A DNA stretch of 64,000 nt from positions 211,254-275,253 of the forward strand of contig BDDD01002125.1 of assembly GCA_001972305.1 (NCBI GenBank), in the 5' to 3' direction. The notes beneath the pieces are model-generated. The model had not been told where the DNA came from. It made no database searches and saw only the letters and a list, made by a program, of their open reading frames with translations. The stretch is from Cephalotus follicularis (Eukaryota > Streptophyta > Magnoliopsida > Oxalidales > Cephalotaceae). This document shows positions 43,366 to 55,230 of the stretch, in pieces (positions within the stretch are counted from its first letter, which is position 1; every line of letters begins with the position of its first letter). Position numbers and translations under genes: made by a program.

Positions 43366-44402
43366 CAGTGTCAGGATTACCGAGGTCACGGAATCAGCAT
43401 GAGGCAGCGTGGGTAGTGGTGGACAGACTCACTAAGTCTGCACCCTTTCTTCTGATGAACATGACGTATTCTATCGAGAAGCTTGCTCGATTGTATATTC
43501 GGGAGATAGTGAGATTGCATGGGGTGCCGATCAGTATTGTCTGCGTTCGAGATGCTAGATTTACTTCAAGGTTCTGGAGGAAGTTCCAAACAACGATGGG
43601 AACAACCTTGAACTTTAGCACTGCATTTCACCCACAGACTGACGGACAATCCGAGCGTACGATTTAGACTCTGGAGGATATGCTACGGGCTTGTATGATT
43701 GATTTTGCGGGGAGTTGGGAGGATCATCTAGCATTGATTGAGTTCTCTTACAATAATAGTTTTCACACCAGCATTGGAATGTCTACCTATGAAGTTTTAT
43801 ACAGGAGGAAATGCAAATCACCTATTTGCTGGGACGAAGTAGGTGAGAGACAAGTGCTTGGACCGGACTTGGTACAAGAGATCACTGATAAAGTGGAGAT
43901 GATCAAGAAGAGACTGCTAGCTGCACAAAGTCGGCAGAAGAGTTATGTCGATAGCAAGAGAAGGAAGCTAGAGTTTGAGAAGGGGGATCATGTATTCCTG
44001 AAGATCTCGCCTTCGAAAGGGATACACCGTTTTGGCCTCAAAGGGAAGTTGTCTCCAAGGTATATTGGACCTTACGAGATACTGGAGAGAGTGGGGGAGG
44101 TAGCATACCAGATTGCACTACCGCCTAGTTTGTCGGACGTGTATAACATATTGCATGTCTCCATGCTATGGAAATACGTACCCGACCCATCTCACATATT
44201 GAGCTACGACCCTGGATTCATCAGTCCTAGATTGACATATGAGGAAAGGCCGACGAGGATTGTGGATCGAATGGAAAAGGTATTGAGGAACAAGACCATC
44301 CCTATGGTCAAAGTGCTGTGGCGTTTTCACGGAGCGGAGGAAGCTACGTGGGAGCGTGATGACGAAATGAGGGAGACATTTTCCCACTTGTTCGGAATGT
44401 AA
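43366..44402 (+). pseudogene. C integrase core, GPY motif and chromodomain-like end
   Basis: Resumes [20 protein letters not shown], so the first catalytic Asp (MDF) is lost. Next [12 protein letters not shown], and [20 protein letters not shown], where the second catalytic Asp is Val. [12 protein letters not shown] is followed by a stop at 43665. From 43680 it is open for 240 codons: DFAGSWEDHLALIEFSYNNS, KCKSPICWDEVGERQVLG, RYIGPYEILERVGEVAYQIA and the tail TRIVDRMEKVLRNKTIPMVK with EEATWERDDEMRETFSHLFG. The stop is at 44400-44402, 45 bases before the LTR. Confidence 0.92.
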
Positions 44403-44434
44403 TGAAGGGCTAAATTCGAGGACGAATTTTCTTT

Positions 44435-44447
44435 AAGGAGGGGGGAA
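44435..44447 (+). promoter_or_regulatory. C polypurine tract
   Basis: aaggaggggggaa directly before TGTAATAACCGC. An uninterrupted purine run in the proper place. Confidence 0.92.
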
Positions 44448-47118
44448 TGTAATAACCGCAAATTCAATTCGTGAACCTTGTAATATTGATTAATAAAATG
44501 TGCACTCATTTGAGTTTAATGTCCAATTATTATAAAATTTGTGATTGGTAATTGCTTGGGATGAATGGATGTACAATTGGTAAAGTACCAAACTTAAGAA
44601 ACCCTAAAACAACCATCGATAGCCGACTGTCACAGGGGAATAGTCGACTGTCTGAGGCGTGAGTGGACAGTCGACTACCCAATGCATCCAGTCGACTGGA
44701 ATTGCACGGATCAGGCGCCTGGCAGGCGTAGAGACAGTGATGCCAAGTGGTCTAAAGGTGGCATGCATGGGAAATACGTGTCACCAGCTGCCATAACATG
44801 CAAGGGGAGTGCCTTGCATGTCCTCTATCCTCTCTGCAAGAGTTTCAGACCTACAACCTGCAAGAATCAAAAGAGAGAAAGGTGAGAAAGAGATAGAAAG
44901 AGATAGAAAGAAGAGAGAAAAGAAGTGCATGTGATGAGAGAAGGAGGAGTTAAAGGACTCTGGCGAATTCAAGGTCCCTGAGCCCTATATCAGTTGTGCA
45001 TGAGCTGAGAGTAAGTGTTAGAAATACTTAATATTGAGGAGAGTTGTTGAAATTATTGGAGCTTGCATTTGAGGATTTGGTGAGCTCAAAGTGGGAATTG
45101 AAAGCTTAGAGTGCAAAAGGGGACTTGGAAGCTTTGGACATCTCCTGGTAAGTTTCCCATTCGAACTCACTGTTAATGTGATGATAGTGTGACTAGGAAG
45201 ATGTTGAAAACCTTCTATTAACATGGCTAGGAATCAACAACTTTTAGAATTGAAATAGAAAGTGATAATGGTTCAAGTATAAATGGAGATGGTAACCTCT
45301 AAATTGGAAAACTGTTGTTGTTAGTTAGTCTGATATAAGCTTACCGTTTCCCCTAAGCACAGCTATATATACCTTCTGTCAACACATTAAGATCAAGGAA
45401 TCCAAAATTGAATGATAATTGACATAGAGTTCATAGAGATGTGGTAAAGAGGATAGTTAAATGGCTTAATGAACTATTGTTGAATCACTGTTAGGACAGC
45501 TATTGTAGCTGGATAATCTAGACAACCTACTGGTTAATGACTGAACCACATGCATGCACTGTATAGATTATACTCTTCTGGAATAAAAGAAGTGATTGGT
45601 GAAAGAGGCTTGGAAACTCAAAGAGAAAGATCATTCCAATTGATCTTGGTATAAGCTATTGAGGTAGGGGTAATGACATGTTTATGGAAGATATTTTATG
45701 CATATCATGTATGTTTATTTTCTGTATGATTGCATGTGTTGGATTGGATTTGTATTACAAATTGTAATACATAAACTGCTACTGCCTGCATTTCTCGGCA
45801 GAAGCAGTCGACTGTTCTTCATGACAGTCGACTGCTCAATGCATCCAGTCGACTGTCAAAATAGGGCAGTCGACTACTCAACCCAAAACAGCCGACTGTT
45901 CTTGAGAGCAGTCGACTGTCCTGGGTAAAATTACTGATATAGGTCCTGTTTGGGCCCAATTGAATTGTTACTATCCTTGCTATTGTTCCTGTATATGCTA
46001 CTATTAATTTAGTATATACTAGTGATTGTTATAAACAATATTATTCCATATTTCCAAAGATTGAACGAACTGTGTGCTATATGCACAATTCATGGTTTAA
46101 CTATCATTTTCAAAAGAAAACTACTGTGTTAAAGGAACTACTGATTTTCCTCCTATGTGAGGCCCTACTGTTTTGTTTCCCAAATTGGAAACCACTACTG
46201 TACTGATATCGTTTTCCTCATATGAGATGTACGATCACTGAAATGTATATGTTTCTAAAGAAAACACTTTGATATTGCATATTATTTACATATGTAATAT
46301 TACTATTGATTTGTATTGATTGAATTGATTGTCTATGCATATTGCCGATTAGTCGAGTGATGGCAAAAGTCACTGGCTAACGGAGGTGGTCCTATGTGCC
46401 AGGAGTTGGCTAGAGTACACACCAAAACTGCCTACAATGCAGAGCTTGATTGTTAACTGCCCGCTTAATGCCGGCAGCACTGTTTAACTCCTATCATCAG
46501 CGGGGTTGGGGTGATAGCTAGGTGGCTCGACGTAGGCTAGGGGTTAGCGACGTCTTGAGCCCAATACTGGTCTTCGGACAACCACTGGACTGATTGATTG
46601 TACCCTTGTGCGGTATTCTTGCATATGGATTGTTTATGGCCACTTGGCATGGTTGCTTATATATTGGCACATTTAAATGTTATTTTAGTATAAACTTTCA
46701 TACATGTTGCATTCATATATTCCTTAGCATGCATTATCTTCCTACTTAGCCAAGTGAGGACAATGGCTAACCGCTACAATTTCAGATTAAGCGAAGACTT
46801 GGAGTTTGCTGCTGAAGCTAGGAGAGCTTCTAATTGTCAACTTAAGGTTGTTATTTCTGTTATGATGTACTGTATTTTGTAACGAACGGATCATACCCCG
46901 TTAATGTTGTATTTCCTTATGTGAGGATATTTGTTGGATTATGCCTGAACATAGTATGGGCTGCGTGCGGATGTCTTGTATTTATATTCCGGCTTATCTA
47001 ATGCTTCTGCTAATTTATTTATGAATAGTTAATTGGAATGCTGGAATGTTATTATGCTTATTTCTGATATCACCTTACATGCTTGTCCAATGTAAGTTGG
47101 GGAAAACGGGGTGTGACA
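44448..47118 (+). repeat. C 3' LTR
   Basis: TGTAATAACCGC to GGGGTGTGACA, 2671 bases, complete. It gives the true LTR start that is cut in the 5' copy. It contains CAGTCGACTG clusters (44620-44702 and 45800-45923) and a perfect TTAGCC/GGCTAA stem-loop box (46746-46770). It ends at the target duplication ttgac. Confidence 0.97.
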
Positions 47119-48661
47119 TTGACGCCTTAACTTGATTAGGCGGTATTTTGTACGATTAGGATGGTTTTCGTCAACGCCTAAGCGATTGACGTCAATGCCA
47201 TAACTGGAATGAGTTGATGTTTCGTACTATTGGATAATTTACGTCGACGCCCAAGTACACATTAACACGTAAACCTACTGGTTTCCAAGACATCAATGCC
47301 TAAAAGGATGACGTTGACGCCTAAGGTTCCTACCTAACGCGTCGACGCCAATATTGAATGTTGATGCCTAAGGTCCTTCCTTAATGTGTTAATGCCCTTT
47401 TTGGATATTGACGCATGAATGATGTTAACGCCTAAGATACACGTTGACGCATAAGTACACGTTGATGCCTAAGATACACGTCGACGCCAATAGTGATTGT
47501 TTTACATTCTGAGCATATGTTTGCTTGCATTTTACTGGTTTGATTCCTATAATCATCCAATGATTGTATTGATTGAGTGATTGCACATTATTGAACTGAT
47601 ATATTGTTATAGATATTATATATCTATCAAGTGATTTCAAGTGATTTACTTATTGATACTATATGCATAATCAAGGTTTTCTATTACTGGTTTTAAAAGA
47701 AAACTAAGTGTATTGTTTTGTTTCCTCAAAAGGGAACTTAGTGAAGTGTTTTACTGTTTCCTCCAAGTGAGGCATAATCAAGTAAGTGTTTTATCGTTTT
47801 CTCAAAAGAGATTTTAGTGAAAGTGTTTACCGTTTCTCAAAGAAACCCAGTGTTATTTTATATATTATATATATGTAATTTCAGTGATTGTTTGTGATTG
47901 AAGTGATGACAATGGTTTAGTGAACGGAGTGTATCACTGACTACGGCGGTGAGTGGATGTGCCAGGAGTTGGCTCTAGCTTATTCACCAAATTTCTCTGC
48001 CTTGTAGATAGTGAGTGTTACATTGCCCGCCAAGTGCCAGCAATAAGTGTTTACCTAGTCTATCACATCGGAGTGCATGGTGATAGTCAGGTGGTGTATC
48101 GGTTGAGCTGGGAGGTAGCACTAGATGACACCCACCCAGTGTAGTGATTGATTGTACCCTTGTGCAGTATTCTTGATAAGTGATTGATTGTAGCCTTTTG
48201 GCATGATTGCTTATATATATATTCGTTATATATATAGTGTTTTAATGATATAATTGTCATGCATGATTACATTCATATGTTCATTGTCATGCATATTTTC
48301 CTACTTAGCCAAGTGAGGACAATGGCTAACAGCTACAATTACAGATTGAAGTAAAGGATTGCACATGCTACTGAAGCTATACTTGGAGGCTTCTTATTTC
48401 AAGGTTGTTAAGGTTGTAATGTTATCGAATTGTATTGTAATGGTCATACTCTGTTACGTTATATTTACATTTCTGATATGTAATATATAACTCGTATTGT
48501 ACTGAGTAAGCATGTAGTATGGGCTGCATGCAAATACTTTTATGTAATCCAGTATTATCGATTGCTTCCGCTAAAGTTTTAAATTTTATTGGATTTTATA
48601 AATGCTGGATTAACTGATAGCCATGTTTTTTTTATATGGGATTTAAATACGGGGTGTGACA
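47119..48661 (+). repeat. A 3' LTR, second part
   Basis: Resumes the A LTR after C: ttgacgccttaacttgattaggcgg matches 11797 onward in the 5' LTR. It ends GGGGTGTGACA at 48661. With 27219-28161 this gives an LTR of about 2.48 kb. GTCGACGCC-type repeats are at 47119-47490 and a full stem-loop box at 48305-48329. The next bases are E gag on the minus strand, showing that A sits inside E. Confidence 0.95.
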
Positions 48662-48840
48662 GTCATGTTATACATCTTCCTCATAAAACCTCTGGGTTCC
48701 CTTTCCCAAGGAGCAACAAAATCTGCTTCTTGACTCACATTGTGTTCCTCTTATTCTTCAACATCTCTACATGCTCGGGTACATCTAGTCGATGACCCTG
48801 CCTTAGCTTTTCCTGCCGATCCCCTCCTTCGACCTTCCAT
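48662..48840 (-). pseudogene. E gag, N-terminal part
   Basis: From ATG 48840 (minus strand) it reads MEGRRRGSAGKAKAGSS, TRCTRACRDVEE-stop, then EEHNVSQEADFVAPWERE and MRKMYNM up to the end of A at 48661. The Arg/Gly start is like that of the other Ty3 gag proteins here and lies about 170 bases after the primer site. It should join the gag part at 10640-9821 on the far side of A. Confidence 0.65.
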
Positions 48841-49011
48841 ATCTACCTTGTATAAGGGACAACAGTCAACTATCCAATTTCATAATCGTAATTCCAAAAC
48901 AGATGCAGCAACCAACAACTTATCAATATCACTCAATTCCAATAACAATCTTATCCATGTCACTTAGTTCCAATAACAAAGGATCCAATCTTGGCATAGC
49001 CAACATAGCAT

Positions 49012-49024
49012 GACCCTAATACCA
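49012..49024 (-). promoter_or_regulatory. E primer binding site, decayed
   Basis: On the minus strand TGGTATTAGGGTC, seven bases after the LTR end AGTGACA (49032). It resembles TGGTATCAGAGC with C-to-T and later changes. Supports 49032 as the inner edge of the E 5' LTR. Confidence 0.7.
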
Positions 49025-49031
49025 CCTAAAC

Positions 49032-50527
49032 TGTCACTCCCCAAACCCCAAGGAAGACCCCAAGGTTCGATACGTGGCAGGTCCGTCCATAGGATCCTTC
49101 AGATACGTAGCATCATACTCCAAAATACTCTACAAATTTAAAACTTTAATATACAATATGCATGCGCAAGATCAACATACAACATTCATGCAAATAAGCC
49201 CAACCATATCCATAACACCCGATACATATATCTTTTATGCGCTGCCACAAGTCAGCAGGTCAATAGCTGAAATACAAAAATGCCTCCTATACATCCAAAT
49301 TTATATACACAAGGTAGATGGCAGAAACTGTACTGCTACTAAAAATCCTGTGCTACAATCCAGGCCGTTTGAACACTTTGGTGCTTCACTTGCACCTAAC
49401 CCTTTACGAGAATGGGTCAGCAACACATGGCTGTGTAGGCTATTCTACATGCAATGGAATGCAACAGATATAGCAGGTATATATGCATGACATGTTATAT
49501 GCATGAATGCCAATTGTGGACAACGTCAGTGTACCAACAGTCCCTAAGCGGTGGTATACTTGGTTAGTCCTAATCACATCAAAGGCCTTAGGCCTGCAGA
49601 CACTCCATAAAACAATCCATAACCATCCATAGGGTTGAGTACTTCTCTACCACTCCGACCCGAGATAGTACTTCCACCGCCTATACACTCTTTGTACCAT
49701 AGCCGTGTGGAGCATATGATAACACCGGCCACAAAATCCATACCGTAATGCTAGTCCCGAAGGTACCGGCCCGTAATACTAGTCCCGAAAGTACTAGTCC
49801 GTAGAAGGATATGTTCAATCTATGCCATAACCATGTCATATCCATACTGAATCCATCCACAATGTCTTGATGCCCATAGGTCACCGAAAAAGGGATGATT
49901 GCCATATCCGTATAATATGTGGCCTACACCCTTAATACTTCATGGTGGAAATCAAGATTATGAATGGGTTATCCCGATAAGTCTCCACCATAAGAATCAT
50001 CAATCATACCCGTACCATACCCGTAGCCCGCATCCGTATAACAGTAAAAATGATAGGGACCTAATATAAAGGATCACATAGGATCCACTCAATCAAAACC
50101 ATTTCAAAACCATTTCCGTAACTGTTTCCATAACCATTTTTCCATATCCATTTCCAAAACCATTTTTCGTTTCTTGGTCCCTATCAAAGTTATGAAAACA
50201 ATAGAGAGGAAGTCTAAATAGGATATCCACATCTAGATATCTCAATTGAGCTGTCCTAACCATTTTTGAAAACCATTTGTATAAAACCCTTTCGTTGAAA
50301 CTTTCTTTAAAGAATCACTTTGAAAGTTGATTTGACGATTAATGATGTTAAAAGAGGTTTTCGATAGGCTACAAGGCCTTAGGGAGGCTTCCTATGGAAT
50401 CCATTTGAAGAGAAAACCATTTGGGATTGAAAACAGTATAGTTTGGCTAAAACAGGGGCGCTAGGCATCGACGCTTCCGTGCTAAGCATCGACGCTTAAC
50501 ATCTAAACCTCGATGCTTTGTGCTAGC
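49032..50527 (-). repeat. E 5' LTR, 3' portion
   Basis: On the minus strand it ends GGGGAGTGACA at 49032. 49032-49360 is repeated at 9496-9820, and the part near 50340-50520 is related to LTR F (minus versus plus strand). A cluster of catcgacgctt units lies at 50455-50520. The 5' portion of the LTR (promoter side, seen in F at 8455-9200) is not present: Athila-like element H starts at about 50528, so the remainder should lie beyond the window. Confidence 0.8.
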
Positions 50528-52075
50528 TGTTCACGATTTTTGAAAAGAATTAAATTTATACCACAAGTGTACGGTTGTGCAGTAACGGGTCAAACACAAG
50601 CAAACAAGTTAAATCAGTTCTAATCTATTCAACCTAGGTAAAGTATGCAAAATTGAGGTTTATTATCGATCTCTACTCCTAAACATTCAAAAATAAAGTA
50701 ACAACTTGAAACAGGCGTTTTAAGTGTCGCCGCTATGAATAAAGTCGTCGACGCTTATGATGAAAAATGCTGAAAGCGTCAACATTAACCGTCCACAAAA
50801 CTAAGCAAAACACTAAAAGCATCGACGATCTTTCGCAAGACGTCGATAGTTAAGCAAACAAAACTGAGAATTTAAAGCATGCAAATATGGATTCACAAGA
50901 TAAAAATAACTGGATAAAAAGACTTGTGATAAAATCGGTTTTAGGGTATAGAAACTAACCATAGATTATATTGACAACTGACTTACTTTGAAAGATCAAA
51001 CCTTGATAACCAACGGTTGCTAGGTCGATACAGAGTGTGACTGTGATGACAAACCGTATGAGTAGTCATGCTATGTCTATACGGAGTGTGTTGGGCGTGA
51101 CAAATCGTATGAGTAGACATCCATTGATTTCGTGCAAGCATCATTCATTCAACAAAATTCTTCTTCACAGACAAAGTGTATGTGAATTTTAATTAGACAT
51201 ACAAAGTGTCTTTGATGTCAAAAAATTGAAGAACAAATCAAAGGTTCAAGGATTTTTATTGATGGAGATTCTCAGTACATCTAGTTGTTATTCTAACCGT
51301 AAATACCTTGAAAAGTTAGCTAGAAAACGTTGTTATAAAAACTTATTAAAGAGAACTAAAAATCGGCTAAGAGAATGGCTGTGTTGTAGGGTTTTCTTTT
51401 TCTTTTTTCCCTTTATATAGCCTTACAATCATATGCATAAAAGGAAAGAAATCCCTCAACATTTTCACTTAAATTACAACCAAAAAATTTCCTAAAATAC
51501 AAAGTCAAAATTCTAGAATATTCCAATAATTTCTGAGATTCTGCTGCACGCGTTGACTCTTTAATGTTGACGTGTTGCTCTAAGCGCTGCCGATTTGCAA
51601 GTGAGCATCGACGCTTTAACCTCTAAACGCTGACATTTGCGTATAATAGTTGGCGCTTAAATTGGTTAAACGTCGACAGTTTGCTTTTAAGCGTCGACGC
51701 TTACTACACATTCTTGAAATTACTTCGTGAAAGTTGACAGCCATACTAGAATAATGAATCAGACCATATTCATACATCAATGCAGAGCATAACACTGTAG
51801 ATCACAACATTGCACAGCAATAAAGTGGTAGACTGGCAAACTAGTAGACTACTACAATACTAGACTAGCAGAGACGACGTGAAATACATGCCTGCAATGC
51901 CGACTTGCCGAACAGACGATAAAAAAAATAGAGCAGACTTGCCTACTAGCATCAATACATACTAGAAATATGGGTAGTGGAGCATACTTGGGAAATGCCA
52001 GGAAAAGAGAGCATACTTGAGGTGCACACTAGAGGTGCTAGTCGGATCAGAGCATGGGATATTGTATTGATAAGA
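50528..52075 (-). repeat. H 3' LTR, main part (Athila-like)
   Basis: Minus-strand LTR of H, continued at 54885-55215 on the other side of solo LTR G. TATA box TATATAAAG at 51411-51419 (minus). Repeats with agcgtcgacgctt at 51560-51710 (upstream of TATA) and at 50715-50850 (downstream). The block ending CCGTACACTTGTGG (minus, about 50563-50580) is of a kind I know from Athila LTR ends. The 3' edge (TGTT on plus at 50528) is estimated from symmetry with the TGTTAAGC start. Confidence 0.7.
51411..51419 (-). promoter_or_regulatory. TATA box of the H LTR
   Basis: On the minus strand GGCTATATAAAGGG, a strong plant TATA box. It lies about 1.2 kb inside the LTR, consistent with a U3 of that length. 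Confidence 0.7.
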
Positions 52076-54884
52076 TGACACGCCCCGTTCCCGACCACCC
52101 CCGCCGGAGGACGGCCGTGCCAGGAGGAAGGATTCTTCACCTGGATCCCTAACCTCAACCACCAAAACAGCAACATTCAAAAGCTTAACGCTCAAGCCAA
52201 GGAAGCAGGCGTGAAAATGCGCTACAGAGGAGAACGCTACTCTCCAAATGACCACATACTCTAAGGCATTAAACAAAAAGCCCCCGAGCACAGAAACGAC
52301 AGCCTATCACTAACCTTAAGTCTGGGTTTAACTCAAAAGATCCACCAGGGTTCACAGTTCAAAACACCTTAAGGAACCTTACTGGTCAGAGGTTGGGAGG
52401 TCGGGCAAAACTAAGGAAAACCTTAACTCTTACCTAACGTCTGCGAGCTATGCCCGAGGACAACCAGACTTCAACTCTAAGGTCAAACTAACCTGAGCTG
52501 AAAGGTCAACATAGGGTTTGCCTAAACTAAGAACCTCACCATCCCTTCCCCGACATCTCAACAGAGGTGCCGCTACCTCCCTAAGGCCCCGAGAAGGATC
52601 TCCTAAAGATCCACCTAAGGCTTGGGCTGAGGAGACCTGTTCCTCTGCCAAAAGTCATACGACTCCAAAACACGCTCCTCATCTCCGCATCCTAAAACAC
52701 TTAACAGAAAAAAAAAAACAACAACATCAAAGGAAGATCTCATAACATAAAAGCATATAAAACATCCAAGTGATTTTTACACGATCCTCTGACAAAATGA
52801 CGAGGACCCCCATCTTGCAGGAATCATATACAAAGAAATAACAGAAGAGGTTACAGATCTTTTCATCAAAAGAATCTATACGAAAACCCCTAAGAATGGC
52901 CCAAAATGCATGAAGGTTGCACTTGGCCGAGGAGCCATCCTAAGGTGCTTGCGTCAGGCATCTACCTCAGTCAACACGCTTTCTCTTAGTGGATCTCAAG
53001 AACTCTGCAACCTTGCCTCCTCTGCACACAAAACTGAGAGGGGATTAGTCCAAATGACTAGTGAGTAAGATCAAGGAAAATTCCTGAGCAACCTACCACC
53101 ACTGGGTCCTAAGAACAAGGTAACGTGCCGTGCCCCAACTGGGCTGAGGACACTACATATTCACTACTCAACAAGAGAAAGGTAGAGGTGAACATGTACA
53201 AGAATATCAACCATAAAAGAAAGTCCGAGGAGACATCGGAGCTACCAAACTCTATGACTGACCTCAAGGAAATATACTATCAACAAGTTATAACAAATAT
53301 GCCAAGGATCCGAGGATCAACAAAATGATCAAGAGGAATACTGGTACAATATCAATCATAGGCACATACCCCACATATTCATGCACATATCATACTCACA
53401 CATTTCCATAGCCGAAACCTCCTCAGCAACACAAATAACAGCTCCGTTGAAATCCATCAACATGGTCATGGGCTACAGGACTGTACACATCCCTCATATA
53501 CGCATATAGACACCCACTTCTAGAGCACCGTATGAACATCGATGGAAGGGCTACGCGAGCACACCTTCCTCGGCAATCACACATTTGCGCACCTCACTAC
53601 ATGAACATCGATCGAAGGGCCACACAAGCACTCCCTCGTCGGCAATCACGAGTTCAGTATTACACCATATGAACATCAATCGAGGAGCTAACTCGTTGGA
53701 AATCATATAACGCTAATATCGTCCAAGGGGCCCGCTCTACCCTTATCGAAATGACAGAGGAGAACTTCGGCTTAGAGGTAAGTGTATCACCACTTAGACC
53801 ATCTCGGTCGGCAATCTCATGTCCGAGGACTCCATCATGGCTTGACTAAGAAAGTAGCAGATCCTCGGTTGCCCTCACACATCATTCCGTCATAGACCAA
53901 CGAAATGAGCATATCCGGGTATGGAACCCAGGCACAGTCATACCCAACAGTTCATCATAGACAATGGCACTACTGAATGGAATTGGGATCGAATACCCAC
54001 TCCTCTGCCCGCCATAATAAGCCTCATACATATCCAAGTACCAGTAACCAATATCCAAGGAAAATAACACATGATATCAAGAAAGCATGAAATACATGGC
54101 AATTAACCCAGCATCGAGTCCTTTGCTTGAAAAACAGTATTTCAAACATGCTATAGACAACAAGACCACAAGAAAAGAAATCATGGACAAGGATAATATC
54201 ATGAAAAGGCATATTCAAAAATAGACTCTCAGTATCAATTGATAGAAAAGGGAAACATCCCACTCACTAGTATCTGCAGTCTTCTGCTAGCTTCCTTACT
54301 GTGCGGACTCTGCGCCTGGATCTTCCTCTACAAGATCAACACACACAGCTTAGCTATAACTATCAAAGAACATCCGAGGAGCATGCATGAACCACACACA
54401 TGCACAAGGACTACAACTAAGCTCCTCCTCAGCGTAACAAGCCGTTACTCTAACGTCTAAGCTTCACACCAACACCAAGGTGAGGAGAACACTCACCTGC
54501 TAAATGCGTAGACTGGTAAGAAGGTTCAAACCTCAGAACACGAACGAAGCTTCAAGGATAGCGAAAAAGAAGAAGAAAGAAAACTTGGCAACCGTTCTTC
54601 CAACAAAAACTGATGAATGAAGATTACTACTCTTCACATAGCCAAAGTCAACAAACCATAATTCTTCAAGGAGCTTCACTCTTCCCAAGACACCACTTAA
54701 GAAAATATCTTTCACCTCTCCACTGCTTATTTGACACTTGTCCACCCCCTTTGTTTAACACATGTCCAACATAGCCAATGAGCCTTAGCCACCAAGCCCA
54801 AAACAAACTCAACCAAGGAGAAAAAGAAAATTTTTTCCCAAGGCCCAAACATCAATTTGTCCAAAATTAATGCGGGTAGTTACA
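52076..54884 (-). mobile_element. Solo LTR G (Ty3-type) inserted in the H LTR
   Basis: Bounded by tgacacgccccg at the left and gtagttaca at the right, which on the minus strand reads TGTAACTACCC...CGGGGCGTGTCA. A perfect 5-base target duplication taaga flanks it (52071-52075 and 54885-54889). It is 2809 bases with no coding sequence and no second LTR, hence a solo LTR left by recombination. Contains many ccgagga words and the stem-loop box TAGTC-caaat-GACTA (53046-53060). Confidence 0.9.
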
Positions 54885-55215
54885 TAAGACCATTGAGTTC
54901 GTTGCAGAACAAACTTGGATATTGCGGTATTTGAGTAGAGCAGAGAATGAGATAGCGCTTAGCAGAGAAGCTCTTAGTGTAAAGCGTGAAGGCTTTTAAT
55001 GAACCGTCAGCGCTTTAAATATAAGCGTCGACACTTACAACAATACCTTCGACGCATTATTCTGCAATTTGCGCCAGTTTGAGCGATTTTTAATGCACTT
55101 TGATGTTTTGCACTTTTTCCTGAAAATCAAATAAAAACTACCCAAGTAATCTGATCCAAGCATAAAAACATAATAAATAAGTCCTTAAAAACAACATATT
55201 TTTATGCTTAACAAA
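54885..55215 (-). repeat. H 3' LTR, first part
   Basis: On the minus strand it starts TGTTAAGCATAAAA right after the polypurine tract and continues to the target duplication of G at 54885-54889, then on at 52075. GTCGAC-type repeats (aagcgtcgacacttac, accttcgacgc) lie at 54975-55065. Split LTR length is about 1.87 kb without G. Confidence 0.78.
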
Positions 55216-55217
55216 TA

Positions 55218-55230
55218 CCCCCACACTTAA
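55218..55230 (-). promoter_or_regulatory. H polypurine tract
   Basis: On the minus strand AAGTGTGGGGGTA, preceded by TTGAGGACAAGCAAGGTTT. This wording (ttgaggacaagc...taagtgtggggg) is the well-known polypurine region of Athila-type elements. Confidence 0.85.

Larger units (their letters stand above)
37846..47118 (+). mobile_element. Element C: Tekay-like Ty3 element inserted in the A 3' LTR
   Basis: Two LTRs, primer site, gag and pol on the plus strand. Together with the stub at 28162-28166 it is flanked by a 5-base target duplication (ttgac at 28157-28161 and 47119-47123), which proves insertion into the A LTR. It is closely related to A in protein sequence, so both belong to one lineage, but the LTRs are different. 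The middle of pol has been replaced by foreign DNA (43141-43365). Confidence 0.95.

Noticed and set aside
52448-52745. Overlapping ORFs in solo LTR G
   Set aside because: Both strands are open for similar lengths in a non-coding LTR; no domain.
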